Assembly (NCBI RefSeq): GCF_050908845.1
Contig: NZ_CP194171.1
Span: forward strand, 2,294,001-2,358,000
Origin: Marinobacterium_D sp050908845
Lineage (GTDB): Bacteria > Pseudomonadota > Gammaproteobacteria > Pseudomonadales > Balneatricaceae
Length of the DNA: 64,000 bases
Direction: 5' to 3'
In this document: one piece after another, positions 1 through 8,034 of the stretch
Numbering within the stretch: the stretch's first letter is position 1
How the letters are laid out: each line of letters opens with the position of its first letter
The notes under the pieces: model-generated
What the model was told of the DNA's origin: nothing
Seen by the model: only the letters and a program-made list of their open reading frames with translations
Databases searched by the model: none
Position numbers and translations under genes: made by a program

Positions 1-2
1 TG

Positions 3-1202
3 CGAAAGCTGATCGCAGGCCCGTCTGTCTTTATCTGTGATGAATGTGTCGATCTCTGTAATGATATTATCAGTGAAGAGATTCAGGAGACCGAAGAGCA
101 GGCTCCCAGCGAGAAACTGCCGACTCCGGCCGAGATAAAGGTGACCCTGGACGATTACGTGATCGGACAGGAGCGTGCCAAAAAGGTGCTTTCGGTTGCG
201 GTATACAACCATTACAAGCGTCTTCGTTTCCAGGATAAGGGCAAGGCGGATATAGAGCTCGGTAAGAGTAACATCCTGCTGATCGGTCCCACCGGTAGTG
301 GTAAGACGCTGCTGGCGCAGACACTGGCGCGCATGCTTAACGTGCCGTTCACCATCGCTGACGCGACCACGCTGACAGAAGCGGGTTATGTGGGCGAGGA
401 TGTGGAAAATATTATCCAGAAGCTGCTGCAGAAATGTGACTACGATGTCGAAAAGGCGCAGCTCGGTATCGTCTATATCGACGAGATCGATAAGGTATCC
501 CGCAAGTCGGATAACCCGTCGATCACCCGTGACGTGTCCGGTGAAGGTGTTCAGCAGGCACTGCTGAAGCTGATCGAAGGCACGGTTGCATCGGTTCCGC
601 CTCAGGGTGGACGCAAGCATCCCCAGCAGGAGTTCCTGCAGGTGGATACGTCCAATATCCTGTTTATCTGCGGTGGTGCGTTTGCGGGTCTCGAGAAGAT
701 CATCCGTGGTCGTAGCGAACGTAGCTCTATCGGCTTCAATGCCACCGTGAAGAGCAAGGACGAGAGCCGTCTTGCCGAAGTTCTGCACGATGTCGAAGCG
801 GAAGACCTGGTCAAGTTTGGCCTGATTCCGGAATTCGTCGGTCGTCTGCCGATGGTTGCGACGCTGTCCGAACTGGATGAAGAAGCACTTATCCAGATCC
901 TGACCGAGCCGAAGCACAGTCTCGTCAAGCAGTACCAGGCGCTGTTCGATATGGAAGGGGTGGAAGTCGACTTCCGTAAGGAAGCGCTTCAGGCGGTGGC
1001 CCGCCATGCCCTGGATCGCAGAACCGGTGCTCGTGGTCTGCGCTCGATTCTCGAGGCGACCCTGCTCGAAACCATGTATGAGCTGCCATCCATGGATGGC
1101 GTGACCAAGGTGGTTATCGACGAGGGTGTTATCGAGGGAACGTCGGATCCAATCCTGATTTACGAGAATCAGGAGCAGTCCAAGGCGGCGCCGCAGGACT
1201 GA
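3..1202 (+). CDS. clpX: ATP-dependent Clp protease ATP-binding subunit ClpX (5' truncated)
   Basis: ClpX is the AAA+ unfoldase that recognises substrates and feeds them to the ClpP peptidase in the cytoplasm. The gene runs in from the left edge, so the start and the first zinc-binding cysteine pair are missing; the second pair (CDEC) is visible near base 38. Seen further on: Walker A GPTGSGKT, the pore loop GYVG, Walker B IVYIDEID, the RKH loop and the ClpP-docking IGF loop (SSIGFN). The carboxy end is complete for the family. A strong hairpin with a T run follows immediately. The identification is secure; clpP presumably lies outside the window to the left. Confidence 0.97.
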   Translation, partial: RKLIAGPSVFICDECVDLCNDIISEEIQETEEQAPSEKLPTPAEIKVTLDDYVIGQERAKKVLSVAVYNHYKRLRFQDKGKADIELGKSNILLIGPTGSGKTLLAQTLARMLNVPFTIADATTLTEAGYVGEDVENIIQKLLQKCDYDVEKAQLGIVYIDEIDKVSRKSDNPSITRDVSGEGVQQALLKLIEGTVASVPPQGGRKHPQQEFLQVDTSNILFICGGAFAGLEKIIRGRSERSSIGFNATVKSKDESRLAEVLHDVEAEDLVKFGLIPEFVGRLPMVATLSELDEEALIQILTEPKHSLVKQYQALFDMEGVEVDFRKEALQAVARHALDRRTGARGLRSILEATLLETMYELPSMDGVTKVVIDEGVIEGTSDPILIYENQEQSKAAPQD

Positions 1203-1216
1203 CGCTGTTCAGACGA

Positions 1217-1247
1217 TAAAAAAGCGACCCGTGGGTCGCTTTTTTTG
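1217..1247 (+). terminator. Rho-independent terminator after clpX
   Basis: A near-perfect stem (AAAAAAGCGACCC / GGGTCGCTTTTTT) with a two-base loop begins 15 bases after the clpX stop. It is flanked by A and T runs on both sides, so it can also end transcription of the convergent gene at 1264-2484. Confidence 0.9.
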
Positions 1248-1263
1248 TACTCTCTGGCAGCGA

Positions 1264-2484
1264 TTATTCGTACATTGCCTGCATCGCTTCTTTGGCCCAG
1301 TCAAGGCTGTGGCGATAGGCGGCTTCGAACAGGGCGATGTTAAAGTCGGCGGGGAGTTTTTCCCATTCGCCGCTTTCGTAGGCGATAGCCTGCTTGAGAA
1401 CATTGCCGATATCACCTTCGTAGCTGGCGATCGCCACTTTGATATCTTCGCCGAGCGGGACCTGTTCAAGCATGGTTGCCTGATCAACGTCGAGCATCAC
1501 GTGAAGACCGGACATCATGCCGGCCATAAAGTAAGAGCCGGGGCTTGGGAGATTTTCTCCGTCCGCGATCAGTTCGCACATGCGGCCGCGGATCAGCAGG
1601 GTGCGGGAAAGTTCTTCCGGCTTGTCCTGGTTGCTGGTCATGGAGATCAGGGTGGCCCATTTGCGTACCTGATCGATGCCGAGCATGACGACGGCTTCAG
1701 AGATAGACTCCACCTTGCGTACCAGTGAGTAGGCTGCGGAGTTGACGATCCTGAGCAGTTTGTAGGTCAGTACCGGGTCGCGGATGATCATCTCTTCGAG
1801 GATTTCCGGCTTTGCGTTGGGCTTTTGCAGCTCCTGTATAAGCTGCATCAGTGCTACCTGGTTGGCTCCTATGCGCCGGCCCTTGACCACTTTGGGGCGG
1901 CTCAGGAACGAGCCTTCGAAGAGTTTGAACCCGGCTTCGATACAGGTTTCCAGCTGTTCGATCGTTTTGATATTGGCTGCCAGGGCGGTGACTTTCACTT
2001 TGCCAAGGCTAGCTGCCTGCTGCTGGAGTTCGGCGGCCGGGATGTTCTGAATATCCAGTTTGACGATCTTTACCAGTTTCAGGAACGGGTCCAGCTGGGG
2101 CTTGTATTCAGGAATTGACAGCGTCACCCGGTAGCCCTGTTTGGCCAGCCCGACGAGGAGTTCGGCAAAGGCTCTATCCGGCTTTTCCGGCAGTTTCAGC
2201 AGCAACACAACCTGTTTGGTGGGCAGGTTCGGCATGTTGGCGACCATGGAGCTGGAAATGGGCAGAAAGGCCGGTACGCGCTTGATTTCACCCTGGTCGG
2301 ATATGCTTGTATAAGTAGACAGGATCATTTCGGAGCCCGAATCGCTTTCCGGGCTGCCGGCGAGCATGTCGTTCAGGCTGGTATCTTGGTGGTAGCTCAG
2401 CTCATAAGCGATAACACGTTGCTGGCTATCGAAGATGGGGTGGCGAGCGATCAGTGCCTGGCTGGAATCGGCCTGCTGTGACAT
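1264..2484 (-). CDS. EAL-HDOD domain protein (degenerate c-di-GMP phosphodiesterase-like)
   Basis: A 406-residue cytoplasmic signalling protein of the YuxH type. The amino half resembles an EAL domain (ARHPIFDSQQRVIAYELSYH), but the later catalytic positions look eroded: the usual acidic residue in the A-E-G-V-E-T motif is replaced in AANIKT and no DDFG motif is seen, so phosphodiesterase activity is unlikely. The carboxy half (from about residue 205) is an HDOD domain, an HD-related fold without obvious catalytic residues (MIIRDPVLTYKLLRIVNSAA, then VMLGIDQVRKWATLIS). Such proteins usually act as signalling adaptors. It is divergent from rbgA and convergent with clpX. Family call is firm, role unknown. 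Confidence 0.88.
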   Translation of the reverse strand: MSQQADSSQALIARHPIFDSQQRVIAYELSYHQDTSLNDMLAGSPESDSGSEMILSTYTSISDQGEIKRVPAFLPISSSMVANMPNLPTKQVVLLLKLPEKPDRAFAELLVGLAKQGYRVTLSIPEYKPQLDPFLKLVKIVKLDIQNIPAAELQQQAASLGKVKVTALAANIKTIEQLETCIEAGFKLFEGSFLSRPKVVKGRRIGANQVALMQLIQELQKPNAKPEILEEMIIRDPVLTYKLLRIVNSAAYSLVRKVESISEAVVMLGIDQVRKWATLISMTSNQDKPEELSRTLLIRGRMCELIADGENLPSPGSYFMAGMMSGLHVMLDVDQATMLEQVPLGEDIKVAIASYEGDIGNVLKQAIAYESGEWEKLPADFNIALFEAAYRHSLDWAKEAMQAMYE

Positions 2485-2616
2485 GTAGATATAGTCCTTT
2501 CCTTAAAGTCCTGGGCGGTATTTTACCTGCTGGGAGGCCTCGCGCCACCCTTGGTTGGCTGCTGGAGCCGGGCAAGAAGAGTATACTGTGCGGTCGATTA
2601 ATATACTGAGTGAATA

Positions 2617-3516
2617 ATGACGAGAATCAACTGGTTCCCAGGACATATGCACAAGGCGAGAAAAGAGATCGCCGAAGTGATGGACGAGGTGGACGTGGTC
2701 ATCGAGGTGCTTGATGCGCGCCTGCCTCAGTCCAGTGAAAACCCCCTGGTCGATCAACTGCGTCGGGGCAAGCCGGTCATCAAGCTATTGAACAAGGAAG
2801 ACCTGGCGGATCCTTTGGTTACGCGTGACTGGCTGGTCTACTTCAATGCGCAGGAGGGCACCACGGCGCTGGCATTGACGACAACCAACAAAAAGCTGGT
2901 GCAGAAGATCCCTGAGCTGTGCAAACAGGCGGCGTCGGCCCGGGCCAGCGCGGGGCGCCCTGTCAGGGCGATGATCATGGGAATTCCCAATGTCGGCAAA
3001 TCGACGCTGATCAACGTACTGCTGGGGCGGAAAATCGCCAAGGTTGGTAATGAGCCGGCGGTCACCAAGGGGCAGAAGCGGTACAGCGTGCACAATGGCA
3101 TGGCCCTTTCCGATACGCCGGGGATTCTCTGGCCCAAGATAGAGGATCCCGATTCCGGATACCGCCTGGCCGCAAGCGGTGCCATCAAGGACACCGCCAT
3201 CGAGTACGACCTGGTTGCAGGTTATGCCGCCGGATTCCTTCTCGCCGAATACCCCGAGCTGGTAACCGAGCGCTTTAAGCTCAAAGAAACGCCGGATAGT
3301 GCCGAAAAACTGATTGAGCAGATTGGCCGCAAGCGCGGGTGCCTGAAGCCGGGCGGTGTCGTCGATAGTTACAAGGCGTCCGATATCCTGCTGACCGAGC
3401 TGCGCGCAGGGAAAATCGGCAGGGTTACCTTTGAAACGCCCCAGGAATGGGAGCAAAAACGCATTGAGCGCGAGCAGGCCGAAGCGGTCGCCGCGGATGA
3501 GGAGAAAGATCTATGA
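2617..3516 (+). CDS. rbgA: Ribosome biogenesis GTPase YlqF/RbgA
   Basis: A circularly permuted GTPase that helps late maturation of the 50S subunit. The permuted motif order is visible: G4 (NKED) near residue 60 comes before G1 (GIPNVGKST) near residue 122 and G3 (DTPGI) near residue 172. The amino start TRINWFPGHMHKARKE is typical of the family, and 299 residues is the usual length. The ATG at 2617 has only a weak ribosome site, but the family start supports it. The stop overlaps the start of the next small gene in an ATGA junction, implying translational coupling. Confidence 0.94.
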   Translation: MTRINWFPGHMHKARKEIAEVMDEVDVVIEVLDARLPQSSENPLVDQLRRGKPVIKLLNKEDLADPLVTRDWLVYFNAQEGTTALALTTTNKKLVQKIPELCKQAASARASAGRPVRAMIMGIPNVGKSTLINVLLGRKIAKVGNEPAVTKGQKRYSVHNGMALSDTPGILWPKIEDPDSGYRLAASGAIKDTAIEYDLVAGYAAGFLLAEYPELVTERFKLKETPDSAEKLIEQIGRKRGCLKPGGVVDSYKASDILLTELRAGKIGRVTFETPQEWEQKRIEREQAEAVAADEEKDL

Positions 3517-3809
3517 CACGTAAAAAAAAGGAGCGCAGGCTGGGTAAATTCATGCCTGTGCTGGAGCAGAAGCCGAGAAAGCAGGAACGCTTGGCGGATC
3601 CGGATAGCAAGGAAAGCCGCAAGAAAAAGGCGATCCGTGACCGCAAGAAGCATCTGTCTGTGTACGAAAAGGCGCAGGCCACGCAAAGCCGCGTAGAACG
3701 TGATGAAGAGGCGGGTCGCAAGGGTACCCGTCACGGTGGCCCGCTGGCGGAAAAGATCCGTCGAATCAACGAGGCGAAAAAGGCAAAGGAAGAGCAGGAA
3801 GAATCCTGA
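3513..3809 (+). CDS. Small basic hypothetical protein coupled to rbgA
   Basis: A 98-residue protein that I do not recognise. It is very rich in lysine, arginine and glutamate (starts MTRKKKERRLGKFMP and ends in a KKAKEEQEES stretch), with no membrane segment and the look of a disordered or helical RNA-binding polypeptide. Its ATG overlaps the rbgA stop by four bases, so it is almost certainly translated with the ribosome-assembly GTPase. A role on the ribosome or in GTPase control is an inference from position and charge only. It does not resemble YihI beyond its basic character. Confidence 0.7.
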   Translation: MTRKKKERRLGKFMPVLEQKPRKQERLADPDSKESRKKKAIRDRKKHLSVYEKAQATQSRVERDEEAGRKGTRHGGPLAEKIRRINEAKKAKEEQEES

Positions 3810-3866
3810 GTTTGACCAGTCTCCGGCCTTCGCCTAATTTTAGCGACAGTGCAGGAGGGTTGGGTT

Positions 3867-4124
3867 ATGAGCCATTCACCAGTTCATCGGGCAGGGAGCG
3901 CACCGGTGCAAGTCGAGTTAAAACAGGGTGAGGTATACGCCTGGTGCGCTTGCGGTAGATCCGCCAGTCAGCCATTTTGCGATGGCAGCCATGTGGGGAC
4001 CGGGCTGGATCCTCTGGTCTTCGAGGCAGAGAAAGACGATGTTGTCTTTCTCTGTACCTGCAAACACACACAGACACCGCCTGTGTGCGACGGTAGCCAT
4101 TGCGAGAAGGAGCAGAATGACTGA
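3867..4124 (+). CDS. CDGSH iron-sulfur domain protein (two CDGSH motifs)
   Basis: An 85-residue protein with two copies of the CDGSH iron-sulfur pattern C-x-C-x2-S/T-x3-P-x-C-D-G-x-H: CACGRSASQPFCDGSH near residue 27 and CTCKHTQTPPVCDGSH near residue 63. Each motif is expected to hold a labile 2Fe-2S cluster with three Cys and one His ligand, as in mitoNEET-family proteins, serving redox or cluster-transfer roles. I chose ATG 3867 because AGGAGG lies eight bases upstream; a GTG at 3849 would place the ribosome site inside the gene. The stop directly abuts the start of the HAD gene. Confidence 0.88.
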   Translation: MSHSPVHRAGSAPVQVELKQGEVYAWCACGRSASQPFCDGSHVGTGLDPLVFEAEKDDVVFLCTCKHTQTPPVCDGSHCEKEQND

Positions 4125-4919
4125 ATGACTAAGGGCGCAGGAGGTCGCAGGGATGATATTCGCGGTGTGCTGTTGGATCTGGACGGCGTGCTCTACGTCG
4201 ATGACGTGCTTATCGAGGGGACACTCGATGTTATCGATTGGCTGCAGGGTCAATCCTTACCATTTCGCTATATCACCAATACGTCAACCAAAACCCGGGA
4301 ACAACTGGCGGCCCATCTGGCCGATCTCGGTTTGCCGGTTGGTCCTGAATCGGTGTTCAGTGCCGTGCAGGCGACGCAGACCTGGCTGGCCGAGCAGGGT
4401 ATCAGCCGCATTGCCGTGATCGTCAACGACAGCGTCAGAGGCTCGCTGGCCGCTTCCTTCGAGATCGACGAGACGGCGCCGGAGGCGGTCGTAATCGGTG
4501 ATATAGGCACAGCCTGGGATTATGCTCGCCTGAATCGCGCCTTTCAGTGGCTGGTTAACGGGGCGAGGCTGGTCTGTATTCACCGCAATCGTTACTGGAA
4601 AACCGGTGATAGCCTGGCGCTGGATATCGGTGCCTTTGTTGCCGGCCTGGAATATGCGGCGCAGGTCGAGGCGGTCGTGATCGGAAAGCCGGCAAATGCC
4701 TTTTTTCAAGCGGCCTGTGCAAGTCTGGGTCTGCAGCCAGCTGAGGTCGCCGTGGTCGGTGATGACGTGGAGTCGGATATCGGCGGGGCGATAAAGGCGG
4801 GATGCACCGGCGTACTGGTGGAGACGGGCAAATATCGCCCTGAGCTGGTAAAGCGCAGTGGTATTACGCCTGATTACCAGATCGCTTCCATTGCAAAGTT
4901 GCCGGAGCTGCTTGGTTAA
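4125..4919 (+). CDS. HAD superfamily class IIA phosphatase (NagD/LHPP-like)
   Basis: A 264-residue cytoplasmic phosphohydrolase. HAD motif I is LLDLDGVLY near residue 18, motif II is the Thr/Ser in ITNTSTKT near residue 50, the conserved lysine sits in VIGKPANAFF near residue 187, and motif III is VVGDDVESDIGGA near residue 208. The order with a large C2 cap between motifs II and III marks subfamily IIA (NagD, PNPase-like, LHPP). The substrate cannot be told from sequence. It starts on the base after the stop of the CDGSH gene and is likely cotranscribed with it. Confidence 0.88.
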   Translation: MTKGAGGRRDDIRGVLLDLDGVLYVDDVLIEGTLDVIDWLQGQSLPFRYITNTSTKTREQLAAHLADLGLPVGPESVFSAVQATQTWLAEQGISRIAVIVNDSVRGSLAASFEIDETAPEAVVIGDIGTAWDYARLNRAFQWLVNGARLVCIHRNRYWKTGDSLALDIGAFVAGLEYAAQVEAVVIGKPANAFFQAACASLGLQPAEVAVVGDDVESDIGGAIKAGCTGVLVETGKYRPELVKRSGITPDYQIASIAKLPELLG

Positions 4920-4941
4920 AGCAGCCCCTGTACCGGTTGTT

Positions 4942-5130
4942 TTAGCTGTTTTTCTTGGTGCAGACACCGATAAGGCTATACAGCGGGCAGAAGCTGAACA
5001 GGCCTGTTGCCAGAGGGATAATACCGATCCATCCCCATACCGGTAAGGCGCCGGTCAGGGTGGCGGCGATCAGCGCAACACCAATCAGGATCCGCAATAT
5101 GCGGTCGATGCCACCTACATTCGCTTTCAT
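4942..5130 (-). CDS. DUF2892 (YgaP-like) small membrane protein
   Basis: A 62-residue inner-membrane protein. It opens with the family signature NVGGIDRILRILIGVALI and has two hydrophobic segments (about residues 10-28 and 30-52), ending C-P-L-Y-S-L-I-G-V-C-T. The same domain forms the membrane part of YgaP rhodaneses, but no rhodanese domain is attached here. It lies 70 bases downstream of the Crp/Fnr gene on the same strand, and a GTGA-N5-TCAC palindrome sits just upstream. A role linked to sulfur or redox stress is a guess from the family. Confidence 0.85.
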   Translation of the reverse strand: MKANVGGIDRILRILIGVALIAATLTGALPVWGWIGIIPLATGLFSFCPLYSLIGVCTKKNS

Positions 5131-5191
5131 TTGAGACTCTCCTTTACTTGCTCAACTGTATTCAGTTTAGGTGGTGCCGGACGTCTGTTCA

Positions 5192-5204
5192 GTGACTAAA
5201 TCAC
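5192..5204. promoter_or_regulatory. Possible Crp/Fnr-type half-site palindrome
   Basis: GTGACTAAATCAC forms inverted GTGA/TCAC half-sites with a five-base centre, 62 bases upstream of the DUF2892 start and overlapping the end of the Crp/Fnr gene. Typical Crp/Fnr sites use a six- or four-base centre depending on how they are counted, so the match is suggestive only. Confidence 0.3.
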
Positions 5205-5851
5205 ATATGGCTCAGGTTATTGAGTTGGGCAGCGTCGATCACCTCAATACTGCCGCGCCCGAGTTTGACCCAGCCTCGGCGCTCGAACTCTTTCAGTGTT
5301 CGGCTGATCACTTCTCTGGCGCTGCCGAGTTCATTGGCCAGCTGTTGGTGAGTGGTACGGATCGGCGTGTCATCTGATTTCAGCAGACGTGCAGCCAGGC
5401 GGCAGTCGAGGCGGCCAAAAGAGATGGCATCGATCAGCATCAGCAGCTCGGTCAAACGCTGGCCGTAGCCGGCAAAGACAAAGTCGCGCAGCTGTTTGCT
5501 GTCATCCAGCGCCTGTTCAAACGCCCGGGAAGGAATAGCCACCGCCCGCACCTCTGTTTCGGTGAAGGCCTCCGCCTGATAAGGGCTGTTTCCCAGCAGG
5601 CAGGCGGTTGTAAGGATACAGGACTGGCCCGATTCCACGCGGTAGAGAACGATCTCTCGCCCGGATTCGGAGAGCTTCTGTACACGCACCGAACCTTCGA
5701 GTACCAGAATAAACTGCTGACAGCGGTCACCGGTATGAAAGACTGGCTGCCCGGGTGGCAGCTGTATTTCGCGGGCCTGCTCGCAGGCAGCCTGCCATCC
5801 AGGTGTGGTGATATCTTTCAGCGCGGGAAAATGGTCAAGCCAGGGACGCAT
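5201..5851 (-). CDS. Crp/Fnr family transcriptional regulator
   Basis: A 216-residue DNA-binding regulator. Residues about 20-140 form a cyclic-nucleotide-binding-like beta barrel (GQPVFHTGDRCQQFILVLEGSVRV), followed by a dimerisation helix and a winged HTH with recognition region LANELGSAREVISRTLKEFE near residue 185. The amino-terminal cysteine cluster of true FNR is absent, so it is unlikely to be an oxygen sensor of that type; four scattered cysteines remain. The gene reads into the DUF2892 gene, its most likely target. The ligand is unknown. Confidence 0.9.
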   Translation of the reverse strand: MRPWLDHFPALKDITTPGWQAACEQAREIQLPPGQPVFHTGDRCQQFILVLEGSVRVQKLSESGREIVLYRVESGQSCILTTACLLGNSPYQAEAFTETEVRAVAIPSRAFEQALDDSKQLRDFVFAGYGQRLTELLMLIDAISFGRLDCRLAARLLKSDDTPIRTTHQQLANELGSAREVISRTLKEFERRGWVKLGRGSIEVIDAAQLNNLSHM

Positions 5852-5935
5852 GCAGGTAACTCGTTAATCATTGGATATCATGAGTTTAGCGAGTTGCCCG
5901 GTGGCATAACAGTGTTTGGATGCTGGCGTTGTACA

Positions 5936-5966
5936 AAACAAAAAAGCCCCGCGGATAGCGGGGCTT
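5936..5966 (-). terminator. Rho-independent terminator after aceA
   Basis: On the minus strand GCCCCGC and GCGGGGC pair around a five-base loop, followed by a run of T (the A run at 5939-5945 on the plus strand). It lies about 90 bases past the aceA stop. Confidence 0.88.
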
Positions 5967-6056
5967 GACCAGCGGGCCGGGAGAGTCCGGTCAGACTCTC
6001 CGGCAGCGCCGACCCCACTGGGAGAAAGGTCGGCAGACCGCGGAGATAAAACCGGT

Positions 6057-7652
6057 TTAGAACTGGTTCATTGTGTTGTCTTTACCGGAAGCCTTCAGGG
6101 CTGCGTCGCCGGAGAAGTATTCCTTGTGGTCGTCGCCCATGTCGGAGCCGGCCATGTTCTGGTGCTTGACGCAGGCGATGCTCTGACGGATCTCCTTGCG
6201 CTGTACGTTAGCGACGTAGCCCAGCATACCTGCTTCGCCGAAGTACTCTTTGGCCAGGTTGTCGGTAGACAGGGCCGCAGTGTGGTAGGTCGGCAGCGTG
6301 ATCAGGTGGTGGAAGATACCCGCTTCACGAGACGCATCGGCCTGGAAGGTGCGGATCTTCTCATCGGCAGCGGCAGCGAGTTCGGTATCGTCGTACTCAA
6401 CGCTCATCAGGTTGGCGCGATCGTATGCTGATACGTCCTTGCCCTCTTCAGCCATGGCATCGAATACCTGCTGGCGGAAGTTCAGGGTCCAGTTGAAGGA
6501 CGGGCTGTTGTTGTAAACCAGCTTGGCATTCGGAACCACTTCGCGGATCCGGTTTACCATACCGCCGATCTGGCCAACATGCGGCTTCTCGGTTTCGATC
6601 CAGAGCAGGTCGGCACCGTTCTGCAGAGAGGTGATGCAGTCCAGGACGCAGCGGTCTTCACCAGAACCTTTCTTGAACTGGAACAGGCCGGAAGCCAGAC
6701 GCTTGGGCTTGAGCAGCTTGCCGTTGGCCTTGACAACCACGTCACCGTTGGCGATGTCGTCGGCGCTTTCAACGTAGTCGCCGTCCAGGAAGGCGTTGTA
6801 CTTGTCGCCCAGGTCGCCCGGTTCGTTGGTGACAGCGATCTGCTTGGTCAGGCCAGCACCCAGGGAGTCGGTACGTGCCACGATGACACCGTCGTCAACA
6901 CCCAGTTCCAGGAAGGCGTAGCGTACTGCGCGGATCTTGGCGAGGAAGTCGGCATGCGGAACGGTGACTTTACCGTCCTGGTGGCCGCACTGCTTCTCAT
7001 CAGACACCTGGTTTTCGATCTGGATCGCGCAGGCACCGGCTTCGATCATTTTCTTGGCCAGCAGGTAGGTGGCTTCCTCATTACCGAAACCGGCGTCGAT
7101 GTCGGCGATGATCGGCACAACGTGGGTCTGGAAGTTGTCGATCTTGTCCTGAACTTCTGTTTCTTTGGCGCTATCGCCAGCTTCGCGAGCGGCGTCCAGA
7201 GCGCGGAACAGGCCGCCCAGTTCGCGAGCGTCAGCCTGGCGCAGGAAGGTGTACAGCTCTTCGATCAGTGCCGGTACAGAGGTTTTCTCGTGCATGGACT
7301 GGTCAGGCAGCGGACCGAATTCAGAGCGCAGTGCGGCGATCATCCAGCCGGAGAGGTACAGGTAGCTCTTCTTGGTGGTACCGAAATGCTTCTTGATAGA
7401 GATCAGCTTCTGCTGACCGATGAAGCCGTGCCAGCAACCCAGGGACTGGGTGTACTGAGAAGAGTCGGCGTCGTATTCAGCCATATCCTGACGCATGATC
7501 TTTGCGGTGTAGCGCGCAATATCGAGGCCTGTTTTAAAGCGGTTCTGCACTTTCATGCGAGCTGCGAACTCCGGGTTGATACCTTCCCAGGGGGCTCCGT
7601 TTACCGCTTTGAGGCTGGCTACTGCGTCTATTGCTTTTTTGTAATCTGACAT
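6057..7652 (-). CDS. aceA: Isocitrate lyase (531-residue Pseudomonas type)
   Basis: This enzyme splits isocitrate into succinate and glyoxylate, the first step of the glyoxylate shunt, needed for growth on acetate and fatty acids. The active-site cysteine motif is KQCGHQDGK near residue 221, preceded by the metal-site stretch PIIADIDAGFGNEEA. At 531 residues it belongs to the longer subclass found in Pseudomonas aeruginosa rather than the 430-residue E. coli form. The gene stands alone; no malate synthase or isocitrate dehydrogenase kinase is in the window. The long upstream region carries a sigma-70-like promoter and several TGTAGT-type half-sites, suggesting carbon-source control. Confidence 0.96.
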   Translation of the reverse strand: MSDYKKAIDAVASLKAVNGAPWEGINPEFAARMKVQNRFKTGLDIARYTAKIMRQDMAEYDADSSQYTQSLGCWHGFIGQQKLISIKKHFGTTKKSYLYLSGWMIAALRSEFGPLPDQSMHEKTSVPALIEELYTFLRQADARELGGLFRALDAAREAGDSAKETEVQDKIDNFQTHVVPIIADIDAGFGNEEATYLLAKKMIEAGACAIQIENQVSDEKQCGHQDGKVTVPHADFLAKIRAVRYAFLELGVDDGVIVARTDSLGAGLTKQIAVTNEPGDLGDKYNAFLDGDYVESADDIANGDVVVKANGKLLKPKRLASGLFQFKKGSGEDRCVLDCITSLQNGADLLWIETEKPHVGQIGGMVNRIREVVPNAKLVYNNSPSFNWTLNFRQQVFDAMAEEGKDVSAYDRANLMSVEYDDTELAAAADEKIRTFQADASREAGIFHHLITLPTYHTAALSTDNLAKEYFGEAGMLGYVANVQRKEIRQSIACVKHQNMAGSDMGDDHKEYFSGDAALKASGKDNTMNQF

Positions 7653-7744
7653 GGCTTTTCCTCGACAGTCTTCCTGTTGGGTGAATCAAAAAGCTTCACG
7701 TTTGTCATCGCTATTTATTGGGGTAGTGCGATGCTATGGGGCGA

Positions 7745-7773
7745 ATGATGTGGTCTGGCGAGGAGGGTGTCAA
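7745..7773 (-). promoter_or_regulatory. Candidate sigma-70 promoter of aceA
   Basis: Read on the minus strand, TTGACA (complement of 7768-7773) is followed after exactly 17 bases by CATCAT (complement of 7745-7750). The -35 is perfect and the -10 matches four of six positions. It would give a leader of about 85 bases before the aceA start. Confidence 0.5.
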
Positions 7774-7834
7774 AGCGGTTTTGTGCACAGCAGCAAAGTA
7801 TGTACAAGGACTACAAGCGGGTTTTGGGGTGAGG

Positions 7835-7849
7835 TGTAGTAATACTACC
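7835..7849. promoter_or_regulatory. TGTAGT-N3-ACTACC operator-like palindrome upstream of aceA
   Basis: TGTAGTAATACTACC contains the perfect palindrome GTAGTA-A-TACTAC. It lies 183 bases upstream of aceA and about 60 bases upstream of the candidate -35. An isolated ACTACA half-site is at 7810-7815. In Pseudomonas the RpiR-family regulator RccR controls aceA through pseudo-palindromes with, as I recall, TGTAGT/ACTACA half-sites and a variable linker. Assignment to RccR or a HexR-like protein is inference. Confidence 0.5.
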
Positions 7850-8013
7850 CGGCCGAATTTGTGCTGCGATGCAAAATCGCCAGATTTAACAGGGGGTTGA
7901 GGTTCTATTTCTTTGGTAGCAAATACTTTGGTCGAGGAGTAAAAAGCGGTAATTTACATAAACTAAATAGAATAAAAAACATATTATAAATAGCTTTAAA
8001 GTCTATAAAAAGT

Positions 8014-8034
8014 TGACTACAAAATTTGTAGTCA
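8014..8034. promoter_or_regulatory. 21-bp perfect inverted repeat in AT-rich DNA upstream of aceA
   Basis: Arms TGACTACAAA and TTTGTAGTCA are exact reverse complements around a single A. The arms contain the same ACTACA/TGTAGT half-sites as the 7810-7849 region, in the outward order. It sits in the most AT-rich stretch of the window, about 360 bases from the aceA start. Confidence 0.5.
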
